In this document: piece by piece, positions 7,189 to 14,810 of the stretch
How the letters are laid out: each line of letters opens with the position of its first letter
How positions within the stretch are numbered: the first letter of the stretch is position 1
DNA from: an uncultured Ruminococcus sp.
GTDB taxonomy: Bacteria; Bacillota; Clostridia; Oscillospirales; Acutalibacteraceae
Direction of reading: 5' to 3'
Assembly (NCBI GenBank): GCA_902767125.1
Contig: CACXGJ010000265.1
Coordinates: forward strand, 1-17,550
Length of the DNA stretch: 17,550 nt
Made by a program: the position numbers and the translations under genes
Notes under the pieces: generated by a model
Database searches by the model: none
Told to the model about the DNA's origin: nothing
Seen by the model: only the letters and a program-made list of their open reading frames with translations

Positions 7189-8256
7189 ATTTTTATACTC
7201 CCTCTCGCTTGTGACCTCCCTTATTATGTTTATAAAGTCAGGGAATACTATCGGCGAATCTTCATCACTCAATTCTATTTCCATAATGGCTTTATCTTTC
7301 CAAAACGGATATACGTCTATTTCAAAATACTGATTTTCATAAGTCAGGCAGTACCTGTTCTTCCTTATTTGACGCTTCGATGTATCAGCGGTCATCAAAA
7401 GTCTTAAATATTCATCTTTATTAAGACGCTTTTCTATTTCTATCCTCTTTGTATCGCTCAACTCTTTCTTTATTGTCTTGAAATACACATAATGTCCGTT
7501 ATTGCCACGCTGTCTTAATCTTATTTCCTCATTTTCTTCGGGTGAATGTAGATACGTCTGTATTATCTCCACTTTCTCACAGTTATCTATTGATTCAAGC
7601 AATTTGATATCAGGATATTCTATCAGATACTTCCTTTCTATCTCCAATGGTTCAGGTTCCCCAAGAAATCCCAATATCTCACTTATTAACCTTCTAATCT
7701 TACTCTCAAAGTCATAGCTATTATCTATCACTCTGAAATGAGGATGACCTGTCCATGCAGATATTATCTTATCATCAAGCAATACAGCCTGTTCAGGCGT
7801 TTCTGTACGGGCTGTATTATTGACAGTCGTATAAAACTCTCTTGCACCCTTTGCTGCTGTCACAAGATGGAAAACCCCATCATAGCTGTCACGAAGCTCG
7901 ACCTCATTTGAACCTGCCTCCTTCAGTACCTGCTCAAACTCCTCACCACTCATATATGCTTTATTATCCATTACTCCCCTGTCACATAATATCAATACTT
8001 TTTCACTATCCATAGTTTCGGCTGCCTGCTCAAATATCTTTTCCTTTTCTATCTGAAGCTTCATCTGCAAACGCTGATAATCTGCATTGCTTCCGCAAGT
8101 CCATGGAGCTACACCACCTGTTATGAGTTCTGTCGCTGTTTCTCCTATAAACAAAGCCCTATATCCCATATTTGCAAGCGTATTCTGTATACGGCTCATT
8201 GCCGTTGATTTTCCTGCACACGGTCCTCCTGTTATTACTATCTTTATAACTTCCAT
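7162..8256 (-). CDS. P-loop NTPase fused to a CYTH (triphosphate tunnel) domain
   Basis: This two-domain cytoplasmic protein of 364 residues has no firm functional assignment. Residues 1-195 form an AAA_28/thymidylate-kinase-like P-loop domain with Walker A (GGPCAGKST, 10-18) and a Walker B-like LILCDRG (88-94). Residues 204-364 form a CYTH domain: EIERK (205-209, the ExExK signature), RLRQR (246-250), YFKTIKK (258-264), RIEIEKRL (271-278), FEIDVY (311-316), EIEL (326-329) and K355. Alternating acidic and basic strands like these build the tunnel that binds inorganic or nucleoside triphosphates. The architecture resembles the eukaryotic TTD14 protein. Likely roles are nucleotide or phosphoryl chemistry on a triphosphate-bearing small molecule; that is inference. 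The gene starts 16 bases after polC with a weak GAGAGA signal and probably ends the operon. Its tail overlaps the convergent symporter gene by 27 bases. Confidence 0.85.
   Translation of the reverse strand: MEVIKIVITGGPCAGKSTAMSRIQNTLANMGYRALFIGETATELITGGVAPWTCGSNADYQRLQMKLQIEKEKIFEQAAETMDSEKVLILCDRGVMDNKAYMSGEEFEQVLKEAGSNEVELRDSYDGVFHLVTAAKGAREFYTTVNNTARTETPEQAVLLDDKIISAWTGHPHFRVIDNSYDFESKIRRLISEILGFLGEPEPLEIERKYLIEYPDIKLLESIDNCEKVEIIQTYLHSPEENEEIRLRQRGNNGHYVYFKTIKKELSDTKRIEIEKRLNKDEYLRLLMTADTSKRQIRKNRYCLTYENQYFEIDVYPFWKDKAIMEIELSDEDSPIVFPDFINIIREVTSEREYKNSSLAEKIV
7177..7213 (+). other. Inverted repeat at the convergent gene ends
   Basis: CGCAAGCGA (7177-7185) pairs with TCGCTTGTG (7205-7213) in a 9-base-pair stem with one G-U pair around a 19-base loop on the plus strand; the minus-strand version has one mismatch. 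It covers the symporter stop codon and the last codons of the opposing NTPase-CYTH gene. Neither side is followed by a T tract, so it is not a canonical intrinsic terminator, though it may stabilise 3' ends or assist another termination route. Confidence 0.35.
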
Positions 8257-8272
8257 GATATTTTCATCTCTC

Positions 8273-11200
8273 TTACATAAATTTCAGCTGACTGCTATCA
8301 GGCAGATCTCCGAATGCCCCTATATCTTTCAGCATATCTATGACAGATTTTGAAACTTTTGCCCTCTGCTGAAAATCCTCTATTGATGTAAATTCACCGT
8401 CATTTTTGGCCTCTGCAAGACCGTTTGCCGCTGCTTCACCGACTCCCGACAATGCCACAAACGGCAATCTTATCTTACCATTCTCAACGATAAATCTTCT
8501 TGAATCTGATTTATAAATGTCTATCGGCAAAACTCCTATACCTCTTGCAAGCATTTCATTTATTATCTGCAATGCTGCATAGGTCGTTTCTTCCTTGGCA
8601 GTAGCCTCTTTTTTCTGTATCTTATTATTCAGTTCTTCCATCTTATTTTTCACGGCAGCTCTGCCTTTCACTACAAGTGCTGCATCAAAGTCTTCATTCT
8701 TCACCGTGAAATATGCTGCATAATATTCTGTCGGCTTATGCACCTTATACCAACCCAATCTCAATGTTGCTATCATATATGCCGCTGCATGGGCTTTAGG
8801 AAACATATATTTTATCTTCATACATGAATCTATGTACCATTGAGGAACATTATGCTCCTTCATTGCATTTATATGTTCTTCCGTAAGCAGCTTTGTAGCA
8901 TTGCCTTTTCGGACTATCTCCATTATCTTGAATGCCATATCAGGCTCCAAGCCCTTATGCATGAGATATACCATTATATTATCACGAGTCCCTATGACCT
9001 CAGATATTGTACATATCTTTTTGGCTATCAGATCGGCTGCATTGCCTATCCATACATCTGTACCATGCGAAAGCCCCGATACCTGCAATAAATCCGCAAA
9101 TGTCTTCGGCTGTGTCTCTATCAGCATATTCCTTACAAAAGATGTTCCGACCTCCGGCAGTGAAAATGTACCTGTTTTTGAATCTATATCATCGGGAGTT
9201 ACACCCAATGCTTTTGTTGAAACAAACAGTGACATTACCTCCGGATCACTCATTGATACATCCATCACACTTATACCTGTATATTCTTCAAGGTAATGAT
9301 ACATTGTCGGTACATCATGTCCCAGTTCATCGAGCTTACATACTGTATCATGTATCGAATGGAAATCAAAATGTGTTGTAATTATCTCCGTTTTCTGATC
9401 ATTCGCCGGACGCTGTATCGGACAAAATTCATATATATCATTACTTCTCGGAACAACCACCATACCTGCCGGATGCTGTCCGGTAGTTCGTTTCACTCCG
9501 GTACATCCTGCCGCAAGACGCAGTTCTTCTGCCCTGTTTAACGAATATCCCTTTATTTCCTCGTATTTTTTAACGAATCCCAAGGCTGTTTTATCCGCAA
9601 CTGTACCTATCGTACCTGCTTTGAACACGTTTTCCTTACCGAAAAGCTCCTCTGTATATCTGTGGGACTTCGTCTGATACTCTCCTGCAAAATTCAGGTC
9701 TATATCAGGTGTCTTGTCTCCCTTGAATCCGAGAAACGTTTCAAACGGTATATCATGCCCATCACGAAGATAGTCCATACCACAATTTGGACATTTTTTC
9801 GGCGGCAGGTCGAATCCCGAACCATAGCTTCCGTCATCAAAAAATTCAATGTTATGACATTTTGGACAAACATAATGCGGACACAGCGGATTTACCTCTG
9901 ATATACCTGACATTGTCGCTACAAATGATGAACCGACAGAACCTCTTGATCCTACAAGATAACCGTGATCGTTTGAATCTGCAACCAATTTTTGAGCCGT
10001 CATATACAACACCGAAAAGCCGTTTTTTATGATTGAATTCAGTTCCTTGTCGATCCTTGCTTTTACTATTTCAGGCAGGGGATCACCATAAAGATTTTTG
10101 GCTCTTTCCCATGTTATGGTTGTGAGCTGTTCTTCAGCACCAGGAATAAATGGCGGAAAATTTCCTTTCGGAACTGCTCTGATCTTTTCGACCATATCTG
10201 CTATATAATTGGTATTTTTGACAACTACCTCATATGCCTTTTCACTGCCGAGATATTCAAATTCCTTGAGCATTTCGGCGGTTGTCCTTAAATACAGTGG
10301 TGCCTGTTCCTCTGCATCAGTATAACCCTGTGACATCATCAATACTTTTCTGTATTCGCTCTCATGCGGATCCATAAAATGAACATCACATGTTGCAGCT
10401 ACAGGAATATTCAGTTCCTCACCCAATCTTACAACTGTTCTATTGAAATCCTTCAGTTCTTCAACACTATTAACTGTACCGTTTCTCAACAGGTACATAT
10501 TATTCCCTATCGGCTGTATTTCAAGATAGTCATAAAATGATGCTATATTCTTAAGTTCTTCCCAATTTTTTCCCGATACTATCGCTCTGAAAAGCTCTCC
10601 CGATTCACACGCACTGCCTATTATAAGCCCTTCACGAAGCTTTGAAAGCTCCGATTTTAATATAAGTGGCTTTTTATAAAATGTCTCAATGTGTGACTTG
10701 GATATTAATTTATACAAATTTTTTAAGCCTGCCTGATTTTTTACAAGTATTATCTGATGATAATATTTATAGCTCTTTATATCAGGCTTCGGAAGTGCCT
10801 TGGAAATTTCGGAAATATTCTCTGCTCCGAAATCATCCTTTAATCTTTGAAGCATTATCTGAAATATCCTTGCAAGCATCATTGCATCATCACAGGCTCT
10901 GTGATGATTGAAATTACCCAATTTCAACAATTTGGCTATATTATCCAGCTTATGCTTGGATAATTGAGGGAACATTCTTCTTGATATTGCAAGCGTATCT
11001 ATATGTGTCAGTGTATAAGCAATATTATGTCTTTCTGCGGCGGCTTTTATAAAACTTGTATCAAATTCAGCATTATGTGCAACTACTACCGCATTTTCTC
11101 CACAGTATTCAAGAAATTTTCTTACTGCTTCTTCTTCATGCGGTGCATCTGCAACCATTGAATCATCTATTCCTGTAAGCTCAATGATATTTTCGGGTAT

Positions 11201-12685
11201 CGGCTTCTCGGGATTTACAAAAGTAGAAAAAGTGTCTTTTATTTCACCGTTTATCATTCTTACTGCACCTATTTCGGTTATTCTCTCTTTTGCAACTCCC
11301 AATCCCGTTGTTTCTATGTCAAAAACAATAAATTCTCCATCAAGCGACTGTTCCGCATTTCCCTCAACTGCTCCCGTAGCTTCATCATTTATAAAATAAG
11401 ATTCCACTCCATATATGACCTTGAATTTTCCGCCCTTTTTCTCTATCTTGTCACAAGCATTCATTGCATCAGGATATGCCTGTGCAACTCCATGATCAGT
11501 TATCGCTATTGCAGACATTCCCCATGAATATGCCCTGTTTATCAGGTCTCCTGCACTCGTCACTGCATCCATTGCAGACATATTTGTATGAAGATGAAGC
11601 TCAACACGCTTTTTTTCGGCTTTATCCACTATTTTCGGCATTGTCACTATACTTACTGCCGATACCATTACACTTATATCATGATCATACTTATCATACT
11701 GTGCATTTCCTCTTGCAATCACTGCCATACCGCATTTCAATTCAAGTATGCCCTTACATTTTTCCGGTGGTGATATTATCTTTAAAATCATAGAACCTGT
11801 GAAATCAGTTATGCTGATCGAGATTATCTTATTTTTATTCTTCGCATCCTTTATTTCAATAGAAAATATCTGTCCCCATACAACTATCCTGCTCATGTCT
11901 CCGTTAATTTTCTTCAATTCAACGGGCTTTTCGCCTTTGATAGCTCCTCCATATATCGTGACAGCACTTTCCGGAATATATGATGGTATAAGACCCGCAC
12001 CTTCACGTATCTCTATTTCCATCTGTGAAACAGGTATCTCCTTCGGAGGTGTCTGTGGCAGTGACTTCCTTTCATTTGCCGTTTTCATCATCATTTCATA
12101 CTGTTCCTGCGCCTCTATCTTCGCTTCACGAAGTGCCTTTTCTTCATTTATCTTCTGATGCTCAATATAAACGTCACTTTCATAATCCAAGGTCAGCACT
12201 CCGCTGAAATCAACTTCAAAAAATACACCGAACTCATTTTTTATAAGCTCTGATAGCCTTTTGTCAAACATCTGACGTTTGAGTAATTCCAATCCTCCAT
12301 GCTGCAAATATACGACTATCCTGTTTTCTTTTATCTCCGCTGATGAATCGTTCAGCGTTCCGTTCAGACTTGCATTTCTTCTTTTCAGTTCGGCAACTAA
12401 TTGAGGATAATATACTACATCAAAAAGTATACTTTCATAGCGTGGATGAATAAAACATTGTGACAGGCTCAAAACACTTTTGCAAATCCTTCTTTCGGCT
12501 TCAAAAATATATTTTCTCTCCAAAAGCTCTGAACACTTCAAATAAACGTTCATAACACGCTTCGACGAATCTATCTCTATATTTGAGATCGTACTGCCGT
12601 TTATATTATCAGGCAAGGTTTTTGTATCTATATATCCTGAAAAAAAATCAAAAAATGTATTCAATTGAATCTTCCTTTTATACAT
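8273..12685 (-). CDS. polC: DNA polymerase III PolC-type, replicative alpha subunit with built-in proofreading
   Basis: PolC is the essential leading-strand polymerase of low-GC Firmicutes. Of 1,470 residues (B. subtilis has about 1,437), the order is: N-terminal domain; OB fold (about 265-350); PHP domain with HLHTNMS (364-370) and ITDHGVAQ (395-402), interrupted by a DEDDh 3'-5' exonuclease (FDIETTG 455-461, HNAEFD 537-542, H595 and D600); then the polymerase core with GYLVGSRGSVGSS (908-920), a zinc site (C940, C943, C965, C968), catalytic PDIDLNFAGE (993-1002) and KLDELGHD (1117-1124). The tail is QLKFM, a weak form of the QLSLF clamp-binding motif. The ATG at 12685 shares one base with the ispG stop (TAATG) and has little Shine-Dalgarno sequence. 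An in-frame TTG at 12664 sits 6 bases after AGGAAG and would give 1,463 residues. Confidence 0.98.
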   Translation of the reverse strand: MYKRKIQLNTFFDFFSGYIDTKTLPDNINGSTISNIEIDSSKRVMNVYLKCSELLERKYIFEAERRICKSVLSLSQCFIHPRYESILFDVVYYPQLVAELKRRNASLNGTLNDSSAEIKENRIVVYLQHGGLELLKRQMFDKRLSELIKNEFGVFFEVDFSGVLTLDYESDVYIEHQKINEEKALREAKIEAQEQYEMMMKTANERKSLPQTPPKEIPVSQMEIEIREGAGLIPSYIPESAVTIYGGAIKGEKPVELKKINGDMSRIVVWGQIFSIEIKDAKNKNKIISISITDFTGSMILKIISPPEKCKGILELKCGMAVIARGNAQYDKYDHDISVMVSAVSIVTMPKIVDKAEKKRVELHLHTNMSAMDAVTSAGDLINRAYSWGMSAIAITDHGVAQAYPDAMNACDKIEKKGGKFKVIYGVESYFINDEATGAVEGNAEQSLDGEFIVFDIETTGLGVAKERITEIGAVRMINGEIKDTFSTFVNPEKPIPENIIELTGIDDSMVADAPHEEEAVRKFLEYCGENAVVVAHNAEFDTSFIKAAAERHNIAYTLTHIDTLAISRRMFPQLSKHKLDNIAKLLKLGNFNHHRACDDAMMLARIFQIMLQRLKDDFGAENISEISKALPKPDIKSYKYYHQIILVKNQAGLKNLYKLISKSHIETFYKKPLILKSELSKLREGLIIGSACESGELFRAIVSGKNWEELKNIASFYDYLEIQPIGNNMYLLRNGTVNSVEELKDFNRTVVRLGEELNIPVAATCDVHFMDPHESEYRKVLMMSQGYTDAEEQAPLYLRTTAEMLKEFEYLGSEKAYEVVVKNTNYIADMVEKIRAVPKGNFPPFIPGAEEQLTTITWERAKNLYGDPLPEIVKARIDKELNSIIKNGFSVLYMTAQKLVADSNDHGYLVGSRGSVGSSFVATMSGISEVNPLCPHYVCPKCHNIEFFDDGSYGSGFDLPPKKCPNCGMDYLRDGHDIPFETFLGFKGDKTPDIDLNFAGEYQTKSHRYTEELFGKENVFKAGTIGTVADKTALGFVKKYEEIKGYSLNRAEELRLAAGCTGVKRTTGQHPAGMVVVPRSNDIYEFCPIQRPANDQKTEIITTHFDFHSIHDTVCKLDELGHDVPTMYHYLEEYTGISVMDVSMSDPEVMSLFVSTKALGVTPDDIDSKTGTFSLPEVGTSFVRNMLIETQPKTFADLLQVSGLSHGTDVWIGNAADLIAKKICTISEVIGTRDNIMVYLMHKGLEPDMAFKIMEIVRKGNATKLLTEEHINAMKEHNVPQWYIDSCMKIKYMFPKAHAAAYMIATLRLGWYKVHKPTEYYAAYFTVKNEDFDAALVVKGRAAVKNKMEELNNKIQKKEATAKEETTYAALQIINEMLARGIGVLPIDIYKSDSRRFIVENGKIRLPFVALSGVGEAAANGLAEAKNDGEFTSIEDFQQRAKVSKSVIDMLKDIGAFGDLPDSSQLKFM
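12671..12676 (-). promoter_or_regulatory. Ribosome binding site inside the annotated polC start, favouring a TTG start
   Basis: AGGAAG lies within codons 3-5 of the longest polC frame and exactly 6 bases before an in-frame TTG at 12664. The ATG at 12685 has only weak purine runs upstream and may depend on coupling to the ispG stop. Which start is used cannot be settled from this sequence alone. Confidence 0.45.
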
Positions 12686-13734
12686 TACATAAGCTCTATC
12701 TCTTTTACCAATTCATCAAGAAGGATATCTTCCGGCACTTTCTTGATTATCTGACCTTTTTTGAATATCAGCCCCTCTTTGACACCGCCTGCTATCCCTA
12801 TATCAGCTTCTCTTGCCTCACCGGGACCATTCACGACACATCCCATTATTGCCACTGTTATATTCTTCTTACAGTCCTTTAATCTTTCTTCTGCCTGTTT
12901 TGCTATCTCTATCAGGTTTATCCTTGTTCTTCCGCACGTCGGACATGATATGAATTTTATTCCCTCATCATTCAATCCCAATGATCTTAATATATCCTTC
13001 GCCGCATACACTTCTTTTACAGGTTCGTCAGTAAGTGAAACCCTTATTGTATCTCCGATACCCTTCAAAAGAAGTGAGCCTATCCCTATGGAAGACTTTA
13101 TTATGCCCATTCTCTCCGTACCGGCTTCTGTTACACCCAAATGAAACGGATAACTACACTGCTCTGCCGCAAGCTCATATGCCTGTGTCATAAACTCAAC
13201 ATTTGATGATTTCATCGAAAGCACTATATTATCAAAATCAAATTTTTCCAAAAGTGATACATGATACATTGCACTGTCACATAATGCCTGCGGTGTAGGC
13301 TTTCCGTATTTTGCAAGTATATGCTTCTCAAGAGAACCTGAATTTACCCCGATCCTTATAGGAATATCTCTCCTTCTGCACTCATCAGCTACAAGTTTTA
13401 CTCTGCTTTCATCTCCGATATTCCCCGGATTTATTCGTATCTTGTCAACTCCTGCCGCTGCCGACTCCAAGGCTATCTTATAATCAAAATGTATATCAGC
13501 TACTATTGGCACAGACACCTTCTCTTTTATAGCAGGAATCAGTCTTACTGCATCCATATCCGGAACAGCTATCCTAATTATATCACAACCTGCCTTTTCC
13601 AATTCCTCCGCCTGACGAACACTGCCCTCAATATCGGTTGAGGGAATGTTCAGCATTGACTGCACGGTTATCCTTGAATCTCCGCCTATAAATATATTTC
13701 CTGATTTTATTTTTTTAGTCTCACGTCTTTTCAC
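12685..13734 (-). CDS. ispG: 4-hydroxy-3-methylbut-2-enyl diphosphate synthase (MEP pathway)
   Basis: IspG is an iron-sulfur enzyme that reductively converts methylerythritol cyclodiphosphate to HMBPP, the penultimate step of the MEP isoprenoid pathway. The 349-residue bacterial form has an N-terminal TIM barrel with QSMLNIPSTD (25-34), VADIHFDYK (78-86) and IRINPGNIG (99-107), and a C-terminal cluster domain with SCPTCGRTRINLIEIA (263-278) and MGCVVNGPGEAREADIG (297-313). C264, C267 and C299 with E306 match the [4Fe-4S] ligands. The GTG start is chosen because AGGAGG lies exactly 7 bases upstream and no better codon is available. It follows rseP after 17 bases and shares one base with polC. 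In the well-known Bacillus cluster this position holds proS; here another gene of the same pathway as dxr occupies it. Confidence 0.97.
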   Translation of the reverse strand: MKRRETKKIKSGNIFIGGDSRITVQSMLNIPSTDIEGSVRQAEELEKAGCDIIRIAVPDMDAVRLIPAIKEKVSVPIVADIHFDYKIALESAAAGVDKIRINPGNIGDESRVKLVADECRRRDIPIRIGVNSGSLEKHILAKYGKPTPQALCDSAMYHVSLLEKFDFDNIVLSMKSSNVEFMTQAYELAAEQCSYPFHLGVTEAGTERMGIIKSSIGIGSLLLKGIGDTIRVSLTDEPVKEVYAAKDILRSLGLNDEGIKFISCPTCGRTRINLIEIAKQAEERLKDCKKNITVAIMGCVVNGPGEAREADIGIAGGVKEGLIFKKGQIIKKVPEDILLDELVKEIELM

Positions 13735-13741
13735 AGAAATG

Positions 13742-13747
13742 CCTCCT
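13742..13747 (-). promoter_or_regulatory. Ribosome binding site supporting the GTG start of ispG
   Basis: A perfect AGGAGG is 7 bases upstream of the GTG at 13734 and lies in the 17-base gap after the rseP stop. This is the strongest Shine-Dalgarno sequence in the operon and fixes the ispG start. Confidence 0.85.
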
Positions 13748-13751
13748 CATT

Positions 13752-14810
13752 TCACGAAAATAGCCTTATAACATCATTTATTGATATTATCACCATAAAG
13801 ATCATCAATGCTGCCATTCCTATTCCATGTATCAATCCCTCATGTTCAGGCTTTATCGGCTTTCTTCTTATCGCCTCTATTATCAAAAATACAAGTCTTC
13901 CTCCGTCAAGGGCAGGCAGCGGCAGCAAATTTACTACTCCAAGATTCAATGTGATGATCGTCATTATATATATGAGATTATTCAGGGCATCCCAAAAGCT
14001 ACTCTTTAATCCTTCAGAAGCCACCTGTGATATCGCAGATGTCATTCCTATGGGACCTGCTACCTCATTGAAACCGAACTGTCCCGTGACAAGCCCCAAA
14101 AGACTTGACCATACCATTCTCACTGTTGATACAGTCGATAAAAATGACTGTGAAACGAGTACTCCAAAGCTGTTATCTATCCCCTGAACCTGAAAATCCA
14201 GTTGTATCATTTCTTTTCCATCCCTTTCAACAGTACCGAATTTCACACTGTCGAAGTGAAGATAGCTTCCGTCACGCTTTACATCAAATGACATCTCATT
14301 TGATTTTGCCGTTGCAAGTGCAAAGGTCAAGTCCATTGAAGTCGAAAATCTATATCCGTTTATTGCCTGTATCTCATCTCCCACCTTCAAGGTCTGTGAT
14401 GACGGAGCATCGTCCATGAAAAGTGCTATCTTATTTGATGCAAAACGCTCTACCGGAGCAAGTGTTATCATCATAAGGACAAATCCCAAAAGCAGATTCA
14501 TAACTGCTCCTGCAACTACTATTATCATCCTCTTCCATACAGCCTTGTTTGCAAATGACCTTTCATCCTTACTTTCGCTGTCTTCACCCTCCATTGCACA
14601 AAATCCGCCTATCGGAAACAATCTTAATGAATACAGTGTCTCTCCCTTTTGAAACTTTATGAGCTTCGGTCCCATTCCAAGTGCAAATTCATTTACCTTT
14701 ACACCTGATTTTTTCGCTGTTATAAAATGACCGAATTCATGTACGAACACTATAAGCTCAAACAACAGCACTCCTATTATTACCAACAATACACTTTCTA
14801 TGGAAATCAT
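13752..14810 (-). CDS. rseP: Site-2 intramembrane zinc metalloprotease (RseP/RasP family)
   Basis: This S2P-family membrane protease cuts transmembrane substrates such as anti-sigma factors and leftover signal peptides. Evidence: HEFGH zinc motif (residues 24-28) within a first hydrophobic helix (about 7-31), a PDZ domain (about 125-205, with LKVGDEIQAINGYRF at 141-155), the AGPIGM segment (251-256), a third-helix LPALDGGRLVF (298-308) whose D302 is the remaining zinc ligand, and a last membrane segment at about 329-345. The 352 residues and single PDZ domain are slightly short compared with B. subtilis RasP, but no catalytic element is missing. ATG overlaps the dxr stop (ATGA). AGGAG directly abuts the ATG, so initiation probably depends on coupling with dxr. 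Its substrate in this organism is unknown. Confidence 0.96.
   Translation of the reverse strand: MISIESVLLVIIGVLLFELIVFVHEFGHFITAKKSGVKVNEFALGMGPKLIKFQKGETLYSLRLFPIGGFCAMEGEDSESKDERSFANKAVWKRMIIVVAGAVMNLLLGFVLMMITLAPVERFASNKIALFMDDAPSSQTLKVGDEIQAINGYRFSTSMDLTFALATAKSNEMSFDVKRDGSYLHFDSVKFGTVERDGKEMIQLDFQVQGIDNSFGVLVSQSFLSTVSTVRMVWSSLLGLVTGQFGFNEVAGPIGMTSAISQVASEGLKSSFWDALNNLIYIMTIITLNLGVVNLLPLPALDGGRLVFLIIEAIRRKPIKPEHEGLIHGIGMAALMIFMVIISINDVIRLFS

Noticed and set aside
8273..12685. PolC read as DnaE plus a separate DnaQ-type exonuclease or a fusion artefact
   Set aside because: The exonuclease inserted in the PHP region, the zinc site and the C-terminal order match Gram-positive PolC along the whole length, so it is a single normal protein.
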